From assembly GCF_042677865.1 (NCBI RefSeq), contig NZ_JBHUDD010000047.1:23851-87850 (forward strand): a stretch of DNA of 64,000 nt, read 5' to 3'. A program made the position numbers and the translations under genes. Below the pieces are notes generated by a model. It worked only from the letters and a program-made list of their open reading frames with translations, had not been told where the DNA came from and ran no database searches. Source of the stretch: Lutimaribacter salitolerans. GTDB taxonomy: Bacteria; Pseudomonadota; Alphaproteobacteria; Rhodobacterales; Rhodobacteraceae. Within the stretch, counting starts at the first letter, position 1; the number at the start of each line of letters is the position of its first letter. This document shows, piece after piece, positions 45,210 through 53,167 of the stretch.

Positions 45210-46400
45210 TTACAGCTCCAATGCGGCTTTGGACAGGATGTTGCGCTGAATCTCGTTCGAGCCGCCAAAGATCGAGGTCTTGCGGTTGTTGAAATAGCGC
45301 GCGGCGTTGTGTTCGGTGCCATCGGGGCCAAAGGTCATGTTGCCATCGGCCAGGTATCCGGGGAAAGGTGCCGCGACAGGGCCAAGCGCACGGCGGGCCA
45401 GATCCTTGAGCTCCTGATGGATCACCGTACCCTTGATCTTGAGGATCGAGGTTTCCGGACCGGGCGCGCCCATTTCCTGTGCCTTGAACAGCATCCGCAG
45501 GTTGGTGATCTTCATCGCCTCAAGGTCCACCTCGGCCTGCGCGATGCGGGCGGCGAACAGCGGGTCGTCGATCAGACGCTTGCCGCCGCGCTTGACCTTG
45601 CGGGCCAGCGCCTTGACCTCTTCGAGGCTCTGCATCGAGAACCCGACACCGGCAATCCCGGTGCGTTCGTGGGTCAGCAGGAACTTGGCGATGGTCCAGC
45701 CCTTGTTTTCCTCACCCACAAGGTTTTCGACAGGAACGCGCACATCGGTAAAGAACACCTCATTCACCTCGTGCCCGCCTTCGATCAGCTTGATCGGGCG
45801 CATTTCGATACCGGGTGTGTCCAGATCGACAAGGATGAAGGAAATGCCTTCCTGCGGCTTCTTGGCATCCGGATCGGTGCGGCACAGGCAGAAGATCTTG
45901 TTGGCGTGCTGGCCCAGCGTGGTCCAGGTTTTCTGGCCGTTGATCACCCATTCGTCGCCATCGCGGTTGGCACGGGTTTTCAGCGACGCAAGGTCAGAGC
46001 CTGCGCCCGGCTCGGAATAGCCCTGGCACCACCAGTCGGTGCCATCCAGGATACGCGGCAGGATGGTGTCTTTTTGCTCCTGGTTGCCGAATTCGATCAG
46101 CACCGGGCCCAGCATGTTCAGGCCGAAGGGCACGATGCGCGGGGCATAGGCGCGGCAGCATTCTTCCTCGAAGATGTGCTTTTGCACAGGCGTCCAGCCG
46201 GGGCCGCCGTATTCCTTTGGCCAGATCGTCGCCAGCCAGCCCTTGCGCTGAAGGATGGCGTGCCACTCCTCCATCATGTCCTTGGTCAGCTCGCCGCCGC
46301 GGCGCACGGTCTCGCTCATTTCCTTGGGGAGATTGTCGGCAAGGTAGCTGCGCACCTCGTCGCGGAATTCCAGTTCTTCCTTGGTAAAGCTCAGGTCCAT
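45210..46400 (-). CDS. Acyl-CoA dehydrogenase, large (PimC-like) subunit
   Basis: A 396-residue acyl-CoA dehydrogenase. Hallmarks are WLATIWPKEYGGPGWTPVQ, the FAD/substrate loop GYSEPGAGSDLASLKTRA and a C-terminal NRKTSIFGGSNEIQRNIL. It is close in architecture to PimC and other FadE-like large subunits that pair with a smaller paralogue. It lies 12 bp downstream of the multifunctional FadB/J-like gene in the same operon. Confidence 0.92.
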   Translation of the reverse strand: MDLSFTKEELEFRDEVRSYLADNLPKEMSETVRRGGELTKDMMEEWHAILQRKGWLATIWPKEYGGPGWTPVQKHIFEEECCRAYAPRIVPFGLNMLGPVLIEFGNQEQKDTILPRILDGTDWWCQGYSEPGAGSDLASLKTRANRDGDEWVINGQKTWTTLGQHANKIFCLCRTDPDAKKPQEGISFILVDLDTPGIEMRPIKLIEGGHEVNEVFFTDVRVPVENLVGEENKGWTIAKFLLTHERTGIAGVGFSMQSLEEVKALARKVKRGGKRLIDDPLFAARIAQAEVDLEAMKITNLRMLFKAQEMGAPGPETSILKIKGTVIHQELKDLARRALGPVAAPFPGYLADGNMTFGPDGTEHNAARYFNNRKTSIFGGSNEIQRNILSKAALEL

Positions 46401-46412
46401 ATCTCGGGCTCC

Positions 46413-48503
46413 TTAATTCAGGTCGGCGAATGTGCTGCCATCCTTGGCCATACGGGCCAGAATGGGCGGCACCTGCCAGTAATGGGGGTCTTCCTTGGCG
46501 TAGGCTTCGATCCGCGCGACCAGTTCGGCCGCGCCGATGCTGTCGGCGTAATGCAGCGGCCCACCGCGGAAACGCGGAAAGCCGTAGCCGAACAGGAACA
46601 CCATATCGACATCGACGGGCCGCTTGGCGGTGCCATCCTCGACCACGCGGGCGGCCTCGGAGATCATGGCGGTCATGTATCGGTCGATGATGTCCTCATC
46701 CGCGAAGGTGCGCGGGGTGATCCCCTTGTCGGCGCGCACCTCGTCGATGATCGTCGCTACCTCGGGGTTGGGCACGGGCGCGCCGCTGTCGTACAGATAG
46801 TATCCTTTGCCGGTCTTGCGACCGAACCAGCCGTTTTCGCAGATACGGTCGGCCACGTCGCCGGCGTAACGCTCGGCCGGGTCGCGGTCATCCGCCTTGC
46901 GCTTGCGGGTCATCCAGCCGATGTCGAGACCCGCCAGATCGCCCACCTTGTGCGGCCCCATGGCAAATCCGAACCCTTCGAGCGCGTCATCCACCTGCTG
47001 CGGGCTGGCACCATCCAGCACCAGATAGCTGGCCACCTTGGAATAATGCGCCAGAATACGGTTGCCGATGAAGCCATCGCAGACCTGCGCCAGAACGCCG
47101 ACCTTCTTCAGTTTCTTCGCCAGCGCAAAGCCTGTTGCCAGCACGTCCGGCGCGGTTTCAGCCCCCTGCACAATTTCCAGCAGGCGCATCACATGCGCGG
47201 GCGAAAAGAAATGCAGGCCCAGCACATCGGCGGGACGCTTGGTGCAGGCGGCGATTTCGTTGATGTCCAGATAGGAGGTGTTGGACGCCAGAATGGCACC
47301 GGGTTTGCAGATGCTGTCGAGCTTGCCGAAGATGTCGCGCTTGACGTCCATCTGTTCGAACACCGCCTCGATCACCAGATCGACATCGGCCAGATCCTCC
47401 ATCGCCAGCGTGGGGGTCAGCATGCCAAGCACCGCGTCACGCTTGTCACCGGCCAGCTTGCCGCGTGACACCGCGCCGTCGATGTTTTTCGTGATGGTGG
47501 CGATGCCGCGGTCCAGCCCGTCCTGCGCCACCTCGACCAGCGTGACGGGAATGCCCGCCAGCAGGCAGGAGGTGGCGATGCCCGACCCCATCGTGCCACC
47601 ACCGATCACGCCGATCCTGTCCAGCGGGCGGGTGTCGCCCTTGGCCTCGGGGATATTGCTGACCGCGCGTTCACCGAAAAACGCGTGGATCATGCCCGCG
47701 CGCTGCGGCGTGTCCATGCTGTCGATGAACGCCTGACGTTCGATCGCCAGCCCCTCGGCGCGGGGCAGGTAGGACGCGCGCACCGCCTCGACGATCTTGT
47801 GGGGCGAGAACATATGCGCCTGCTTCTTGCGCAGCATCGCCGCCGTCTCGTCCAGCGCGGTGTCGTCCTTGGGCGTCTCAAGGTCACAGGTCCGGCGGGT
47901 CTGCAAAGTGCCGTCCAGCACATCCTGCGCGGCTTTTAGCGCCACGTCGCGCGGATCGCCCTGGTCCAGCCGGTCGATCAGACCCTTTTCCAGCGCCTCT
48001 TTGGCATCGACCATCCGGCCCGACAGGGACATGTCCAGCGCCATGGGAATACCCGCCAGACGCGGCACGCGCTGCGTGCCACCGGCACCGGGCAGCAGGC
48101 CAAGGTTGATTTCGGGCAGGCCGACGCGCAGCCCCTCGATGCCGATACGGGCGTGGCACGACAGGCCCAGTTCCAGCCCGCCCCCCAGCGCGGTGCCGTG
48201 CATGACGCAGATCACCGGCACGGTGCTGTCCTCGATCACGTTGAACACGTCGGGCAGGGCAGGGACCTTGGGCGGCTTGCCGAATTCCTTGATATCGGCC
48301 CCGGCGACAAAGGTCCGCCCCGCGGCATAGATCGCGGCGACCTTGGCGTTGCCCTCGGCGTTCAGCTTTTCGATGGCCTGTTGCAGCCCTTCCCGCACGG
48401 GCTGACCAGTGGCATTCACCGGCGGATTGTCGATGCAGATCAGGGCGATGTCGCCCTCACGCTCGATCGAGATAAGGTCGTTGACCTGATGGATATCGGC
48501 CAT
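46413..48503 (-). CDS. Bifunctional enoyl-CoA hydratase / 3-hydroxyacyl-CoA dehydrogenase (FadJ/PimF-like)
   Basis: A 696-residue multifunctional beta-oxidation enzyme. The crotonase domain (1-190) has AGADIKEF and HGTALGGGLELGLSCHARI for the oxyanion hole. The dehydrogenase domain has NAD motif IGVIGGGTMGSGIA (about 295-308) and LGLHFFSPAHVMRLLEIV with the catalytic His. Two C-terminal 3HCDH domains follow. The start at ATG 48503 has GGGGAG upstream. It opens the operon; no thiolase gene is adjacent. Confidence 0.94.
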   Translation of the reverse strand: MADIHQVNDLISIEREGDIALICIDNPPVNATGQPVREGLQQAIEKLNAEGNAKVAAIYAAGRTFVAGADIKEFGKPPKVPALPDVFNVIEDSTVPVICVMHGTALGGGLELGLSCHARIGIEGLRVGLPEINLGLLPGAGGTQRVPRLAGIPMALDMSLSGRMVDAKEALEKGLIDRLDQGDPRDVALKAAQDVLDGTLQTRRTCDLETPKDDTALDETAAMLRKKQAHMFSPHKIVEAVRASYLPRAEGLAIERQAFIDSMDTPQRAGMIHAFFGERAVSNIPEAKGDTRPLDRIGVIGGGTMGSGIATSCLLAGIPVTLVEVAQDGLDRGIATITKNIDGAVSRGKLAGDKRDAVLGMLTPTLAMEDLADVDLVIEAVFEQMDVKRDIFGKLDSICKPGAILASNTSYLDINEIAACTKRPADVLGLHFFSPAHVMRLLEIVQGAETAPDVLATGFALAKKLKKVGVLAQVCDGFIGNRILAHYSKVASYLVLDGASPQQVDDALEGFGFAMGPHKVGDLAGLDIGWMTRKRKADDRDPAERYAGDVADRICENGWFGRKTGKGYYLYDSGAPVPNPEVATIIDEVRADKGITPRTFADEDIIDRYMTAMISEAARVVEDGTAKRPVDVDMVFLFGYGFPRFRGGPLHYADSIGAAELVARIEAYAKEDPHYWQVPPILARMAKDGSTFADLN

Positions 48504-48628
48504 GCGCTCCCCCCATGTGTCCGTGTTTCCGGGCCGCTTGTGCGATCCTCGGTCCTGCGAAAATGTAAAGCGGGCGTCGGTATCCGTCAACTAACGGAAA
48601 TTCGTTTCGCAATGCGAAAAACGTAGCG

Positions 48629-49429
48629 TCACGCGCTCTGCCGCAAGCCCCGCGCCAGCGACGACAGAATGAACAGACCCGCCGCCACGCAGACGATGCT
48701 GGGGCCCGTGGGCGTGTTGTAGTGCAGCGAGGCTTGCAGCCCGCCCAGAACCGAGACCACGGCCACCACCGTGGCAATCCCGGCCATCTGCTCGGGCGAG
48801 CGGGCAAAGGGGCGGGCGGTGGCGGCGGGAATCAGCAGCAATGCCGCGATCAGCAACACGCCCACGACCTTGATCGCCACCGCCACCACCAGCGCCAGCG
48901 CCAGTGTCAGGATCAACTGCTCGCGGCGCGGATCGATTCCGCTGGCATAGGCCAGATCGGGATTCAGCGTGGCGGTCAGCAGGGCCTGCCAGCGCCACGC
49001 CAGCAGCACCAGCACCAGACCGGCCCCGCCCCAGATCACCGCCAGATCGCCGCGCGACACCGCAAGGATATCCCCGAACAGATAGGCCATCAGGTCGATC
49101 CGCACATCGGTCAGGAACGACACCGCCACAAGGCCGAATGCCAGCGCCGAATGGGCCAGCACGCCCAGCAGCGTGTCCATCGAATAGCCCCGCCCGGCCA
49201 GCGTGCTGACCGTCAGCGCCATCACCAGCGCCACGGCCACGGCCCCGCCGAACACCGGGATGTCCAGCGCCAGCGCCAGCGCCACGCCCAAAATCGCGGC
49301 ATGGGCCGTTGCATCCCCGAAATAGGCCATCCGCCGCCAGACCACGAAACAGCCCATCGGGGCGGCGGCCAAGGCCACGCCGATGCCCGCCAGCATGGCG
49401 CGGATCAGGAAGTCGTCCAGCAGGGCCAT
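48629..49429 (-). CDS. znuB: Zinc ABC transporter permease ZnuB
   Basis: A 266-residue inner-membrane permease of the ABC-3 family with about eight helices. It shows RRMAYFGDATAHAAILGVALA near residues 32-52 and IKVVGVLLIAALLLIPAATAR near 185-205, the family hallmarks. It overlaps the znuC stop by one base. It transports zinc delivered by ZnuA. Confidence 0.94.
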   Translation of the reverse strand: MALLDDFLIRAMLAGIGVALAAAPMGCFVVWRRMAYFGDATAHAAILGVALALALDIPVFGGAVAVALVMALTVSTLAGRGYSMDTLLGVLAHSALAFGLVAVSFLTDVRIDLMAYLFGDILAVSRGDLAVIWGGAGLVLVLLAWRWQALLTATLNPDLAYASGIDPRREQLILTLALALVVAVAIKVVGVLLIAALLLIPAATARPFARSPEQMAGIATVVAVVSVLGGLQASLHYNTPTGPSIVCVAAGLFILSSLARGLRQSA

Positions 49430-50181
49430 CAGGCGCTTTCCTCGTGCCGGTGCGGGGTGTGGTCGTGATCGTGATCATGGCTGTGGTTGTGATCGTGCCG
49501 ATACAGCGCCAGCGCGCCTTGCGTGCCGGTGCCGAACAGCGCGCGGTATTCCGGCGCGCTGGCCACGATGTCGGGCGTGCCCTGACAGCAGACATGGCCA
49601 TTCAGGCAGACCACCCGATCGCTGGCCGCCATCACCACATGCAATTCATGGCTGACCATCAGCACGGCACATCCCAGGTCGCCGCGCAATTCCTCGATCA
49701 GCCGGTAGAACGCCGCCGATCCCGGCTGGTCCAGCCCTTGCGTGGCTTCGTCCAGGATCAACAGGTCCGGCGCTTCAAGCAGGGCGCGGGCCAGCAGGAC
49801 GCGCTGAAACTGCCCGCCTGACAGGTCGGCCATCTGCCGACGTTCCAGATGCGGCACGGCCACGCGCCCCAGTGCCTGCGCCACTTCCGCGGCATTGCGT
49901 CTGCGCGGCAGCGACAGGAACCGCCCCACCGTCATCGGCAGGGTCGGGTCGATGTGCAGGCGCTGGGGCACATAGCCTATGCGCAGGCCGGGTGCATGGG
50001 CGATCCGCCCGACGGTGGCCGCCTGCGCGCCGATCAGCGCACGCAGAAAGGTGGATTTGCCCGAGCCATTGGGGCCGACGATGGTGACGATCTCGCCCCG
50101 GTCGATGCTGAAATCGACGTCGCGCAGCACCTGATTGCCGCCCAGCTTGACGCCGACGCCCAAGGCTGTGATCAGGCTCAT
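49429..50181 (-). CDS. znuC: Zinc ABC transporter ATPase ZnuC with His-rich tail
   Basis: A 250-residue ATPase. Walker A GPNGSGKST (36-44), signature LSGGQFQRVLLARALL and Walker B LLILDEATQGLDQPG are intact. The last 25 residues are unusually rich in His and Asp (HDHNHSHDHDHDH core) and could bind zinc on the cytoplasmic side. The start at ATG 50181 overlaps the end of zur. The long frame upstream is a shadow of zur. Confidence 0.94.
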   Translation of the reverse strand: MSLITALGVGVKLGGNQVLRDVDFSIDRGEIVTIVGPNGSGKSTFLRALIGAQAATVGRIAHAPGLRIGYVPQRLHIDPTLPMTVGRFLSLPRRRNAAEVAQALGRVAVPHLERRQMADLSGGQFQRVLLARALLEAPDLLILDEATQGLDQPGSAAFYRLIEELRGDLGCAVLMVSHELHVVMAASDRVVCLNGHVCCQGTPDIVASAPEYRALFGTGTQGALALYRHDHNHSHDHDHDHTPHRHEESA

Positions 50182-50657
50182 GCCTCGGCCCGGGTGCAGT
50201 CGGGGCACAGGCCCTGCGCCTCGATCACGGCGCGTTCGATGGTGAACCCGGCCTCGCGCGCGGCCCGTCCCAGCGCGCCCTGAACCGGCTGGGCCTTGGC
50301 CTCCTGCACCGCGCCACAGATGCGGCAGATCAGAAAGGCCGGCGCATGATCCGCGCCCGGATGGCTGCACGCGGTATAGGCGTTCAACTGTTCGATCTTG
50401 TGGGCAAACCCGTGCGTCACCAGAAAATCCAGCGCGCGATAGGCCACGGGCGGTTGCGAGCCGAACCCTTCGGCATCCAGATCGGACAGGATGTCATAGG
50501 CTCCCAGCGCCCGGTGCTTTGCCAGCAGGATTTCCAGCACCCGCCGCCGCACCGGGGTGAATTGCAGCTTGCGTTCGGCGCAATAGGCCTCGGCCACCGA
50601 AATCGCGTCGGCGATGCAGGCGGTATGATCGTGGCTATGAAAGGCATTCGTTGTCAT
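50178..50657 (-). CDS. zur: Zinc uptake regulator Zur (Fur family)
   Basis: A 159-residue Fur-family repressor that turns off zinc uptake when zinc is sufficient. The winged helix spans about 30-80 (FTPVRRRVLEILLAKHRALGAYDIL). Structural zinc cysteines are in LICRICG and GLCPDC. A His-rich start (HSHDHTACI) is notable. It is cotranscribed with znuC-znuB and divergent from znuA; two candidate sites lie between. Confidence 0.93.
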   Translation of the reverse strand: MTTNAFHSHDHTACIADAISVAEAYCAERKLQFTPVRRRVLEILLAKHRALGAYDILSDLDAEGFGSQPPVAYRALDFLVTHGFAHKIEQLNAYTACSHPGADHAPAFLICRICGAVQEAKAQPVQGALGRAAREAGFTIERAVIEAQGLCPDCTRAEA

Positions 50658-50689
50658 GGCACGCCAATCTAGGCCGGGGCGGCGCGGGA

Positions 50690-50705
50690 TGCAATATTGT
50701 AACAT
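50690..50705. promoter_or_regulatory. Candidate Zur site 1 (zur side)
   Basis: TGCAATATTGTAACAT aligns with the start of site 2 (shared TGCAAT, then AT-rich GTAACAT / TATATCAT). It lies 33 bp from the zur start codon. The palindrome is weak. Confidence 0.5.
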
Positions 50706-50715
50706 CACGCTTGCA

Positions 50716-50732
50716 ATGTTATATCATTACAT
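50716..50732. promoter_or_regulatory. Candidate Zur site 2 (znuA side)
   Basis: ATGTTATATCATTACAT has ATGT...ACAT ends around an AT-rich core, similar to alphaproteobacterial Zur boxes (TGTTATA..TATAACA). Its position between divergent znuA and zur-znuCB fits dual repression. Confidence 0.65.
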
Positions 50733-50773
50733 CTATTCAGCCCTTCGACTGTTCCAATCCGAAAGGTATCCCG

Positions 50774-51835
50774 ATGCTGCGCCCCGCCCTGACCGCCCTG
50801 TTGCTGACCTCGACCGCCGCCTTGGCGGATGTGCCCCGCGTCGTGACCGACATCGCCCCCGTGCATTCGCTGGTGGCGCAGGTGATGGGCGATCTGGGTC
50901 AGCCCGACCTGCTGGTGCGGCCCGGGGCATCCCCCCACGGCTATTCCCTGCGCCCGACCGAGGCACGCGCGCTGGATCAGGCCGATCTGGTGGTGATTGT
51001 GGGAGAGGGGCTGACACCCTGGCTGATGCAGCCGGTGCAGACCCTGGCCGGTGACGCGCATCTGCTGGAGCTGCTGGGCGTCGAGGGCGCAACCCGTCTG
51101 GACAGGCGCGAAGGTGCTACCTTTGGACGTCATAGCCACGGCGATGGCGACGATCACGGTCATGACGACCACGACCATGACCATGCCGAGGCTGACGGGC
51201 ATGATCACGACGATCACGATCACGATCATGACAAAGCCGATGACCATGGCCATGATGACCACGACCATGATCACGCCAAGGCCGATGCACACGACCACGA
51301 CGATCACGATCATGGCGCGTTCGACAGCCATGCCTGGCTTGACCCTCGCAACGGGGCTGTCTGGCTGGATGCCATCGCCGGCGAACTGGCCGAGCTTGAT
51401 CCGGAAAACGCCGACACCTACCGCGCCAATGCCGAAACGGGCAAGGCACAGCTTGCCACGCTCGAAGCCGAGATCGCGGCCAGCCTGCCCGAGAATGGAA
51501 CCGGCTTCATCGTGTTCCACGACGCCTATCAGTATTTCGAGGCCCGTTTTGGTCTGGCGGCCTCGGGTTCGATCAGCCTGTCGGATGCCACAGCCCCCAG
51601 CGCAGGCCGCATTTCCGAGCTGCGCGACAAGATCGGCGATCTGGGCGTGACCTGCGTGTTCACCGAACCGCAGTTCGATCCCGGCATTATCGCGGCACTG
51701 GGTGTCGATGATCTGAATACCGCCGTGCTGGACCCTCTGGGCACATTCGCGTTCGAACCGGGCGCTGATCTTTATCCCCAGACCCTGCGCGCGATGGGCG
51801 TGGCCTTTGCCGAGTGTCTGGCACCGCAGGGCTGA
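50774..51835 (+). CDS. znuA: Zinc-binding periplasmic protein ZnuA
   Basis: A 353-residue cluster A-I solute-binding protein with a Sec signal (TSTAALA). Zinc ligands are expected at PGASPHGYSLRPTEA (His near 56), DSHAWLDPRN and FIVFHDAYQYFEARFGL. Between them (about 116-184) is a loop of repeated His/Asp blocks in three tandem units, each near DDHDHDHA plus a spacer, far longer than in E. coli ZnuA. Such loops are thought to sense or store zinc. The start is ATG 50774. It is divergent from zur. Confidence 0.95.
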   Translation: MLRPALTALLLTSTAALADVPRVVTDIAPVHSLVAQVMGDLGQPDLLVRPGASPHGYSLRPTEARALDQADLVVIVGEGLTPWLMQPVQTLAGDAHLLELLGVEGATRLDRREGATFGRHSHGDGDDHGHDDHDHDHAEADGHDHDDHDHDHDKADDHGHDDHDHDHAKADAHDHDDHDHGAFDSHAWLDPRNGAVWLDAIAGELAELDPENADTYRANAETGKAQLATLEAEIAASLPENGTGFIVFHDAYQYFEARFGLAASGSISLSDATAPSAGRISELRDKIGDLGVTCVFTEPQFDPGIIAALGVDDLNTAVLDPLGTFAFEPGADLYPQTLRAMGVAFAECLAPQG

Positions 51836-51901
51836 TCGCCCCTTGCCTTGACCCGCCGCTTGCGGTTCCTTGCGCCCGGACTGGCGCAAGGAGGGGCGAG
51901 G

Positions 51902-52951
51902 ATGAAGGCACTGGTGATGACGCGCTATGACAGCGCGCTTTCCCTTGAAACCGTGGACGATCCGGCCTGCCCGCCCGATGGGGTCGTTGTGCGGGTCATG
52001 GCCTGCGGAGTCTGCCGGTCGGATCACCACGCCTGGGAAGGCGCCGACCCGGACGTGGTTCTGCCGCATGTGATGGGCCACGAATTTGCCGGCGTGATCG
52101 AAGAGGTCGGGCGCGATGTGCGCGGTTTTGCCGTGGGTGACCGGGTGACCGCGCCATTCATTCTGGCCTGCGGCACCTGTCCCGATTGCCGCATCGGCGA
52201 TCCCACCACCTGCAACCATCAGGACGTTATCGGCTTTACCGGCTGGGGCGCCTTTGCCGAGCGTCTGGCGGTCCGGCACGCCGATTTCAACCTGGTGCGC
52301 CTGCCCGACGCCCTGGGCTATGTCGAGGCGGCCGGCATGGGCTGTCGCGTCACCACGGCGTTTCGCGCGGTGGTGGACCGGGCCGGGCTGGCGCCCGGCG
52401 AATGGCTGGTGGTGCATGGCTGCGGCGGCGTGGGCCTGTCGGCGGTGATGCTGGGGGCCGCACTGGGCGCGCGGGTGCTGGCGGTGGATATCAACGAACA
52501 GGCCCTTGCGATGGCGCGGGATCTGGGCGCGACGCAGGTTCTGAACGCGGCCGGGCTGGACGATGTCGGCGCGGCGGTGCGCGACCTGACGGATGGCGGG
52601 GCCCATGTCTCGGTCGAGGCGTTGGGCGTGACGGCGACTTTTGAAAACTCGGTGCGCAGCCTGCGCAAGCTGGGCTGCCATGTGCAGATCGGCATGCCGG
52701 TGGGCGCGCATGATACCGTGACGCTGCCGCTGCTGGAACTTGTGTATTCCCGCCAGATCAGTATCGCAGGCTCGCGCGGCATGGCCGCGCGGCGGTTTCC
52801 GGCGCTGTTCGGGATGATCGAAGCCGGGCGGCTGGACATCTCTCGGCTGGTGACGGGCCGTATCGCGCTGGGTCAGGCCGAGGATGCCTTGCGCGGGATG
52901 GACGGGTTTCAGGGCGTGGGCGTGACGGTGATCACCGATTTCACGCGGTAG
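51902..52951 (+). CDS. Zinc-dependent alcohol dehydrogenase family protein
   Basis: A 349-residue medium-chain dehydrogenase. Catalytic zinc ligands are Cys38 in ACGVCRSDHHAW and His60/Glu61 in MGHEFAG. The structural zinc loop is CGTCPDCRIGDPTTC with four cysteines. The Rossmann fold GCGGVGLSAVMLGAALGARVLAVDI has an Asp that favours NAD. The start at ATG 51902 follows AAGGAGGGGCG. Substrate not identified. It is tandem with znuA but separated by a short gap, and probably unrelated in function. Confidence 0.9.
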   Translation: MKALVMTRYDSALSLETVDDPACPPDGVVVRVMACGVCRSDHHAWEGADPDVVLPHVMGHEFAGVIEEVGRDVRGFAVGDRVTAPFILACGTCPDCRIGDPTTCNHQDVIGFTGWGAFAERLAVRHADFNLVRLPDALGYVEAAGMGCRVTTAFRAVVDRAGLAPGEWLVVHGCGGVGLSAVMLGAALGARVLAVDINEQALAMARDLGATQVLNAAGLDDVGAAVRDLTDGGAHVSVEALGVTATFENSVRSLRKLGCHVQIGMPVGAHDTVTLPLLELVYSRQISIAGSRGMAARRFPALFGMIEAGRLDISRLVTGRIALGQAEDALRGMDGFQGVGVTVITDFTR

Positions 52952-53124
52952 TTTTTTCAGCCTTGGTGTCGGTGATTGGTCCCGGTGTTCAACGTGACCG
53001 CCCAGGCCAAAGCGCCAATTCGATGGGCAATCCATGACGCGTCGGGGGCACCATCTCCAGCCAAGGCTTGCCCCTGACCGCCTGTCGCGCAAAAATGCAG
53101 GTCACGACAAAAGGTTAGGCCACC

Positions 53125-53166
53125 ATGACAAGCATCACCCCGATCCGCGCGCGCACAGGTATCTGA
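53125..53166 (+). CDS. Possible 13-residue leader peptide before the GH13 gene
   Basis: The ORF MTSITPIRARTGI ends one base before the GTG start of the next gene. The GH13 gene itself has a weak ribosome-binding site, so coupling from this short ORF would be useful. There is no conservation evidence; it could be chance. The rest of 52952-53167 shows no gene. Confidence 0.25.
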   Translation: MTSITPIRARTGI

Positions 53167-53167
53167 C

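Noticed and set aside
42648..47468. Open frame of 1606 codons on the plus strand
   Set aside because: It runs antisense to rluA, a methyltransferase and three acyl-CoA genes, all of which have clear family motifs. The translation is low-complexity His/Gln/Gly/Arg-rich, as expected from complementing GC-rich codons.
51160..51312. Tandem DNA repeats that might be a CRISPR-like or satellite array
   Set aside because: The repetition is the codon pattern of His/Asp blocks inside znuA, in frame and without unique spacers.
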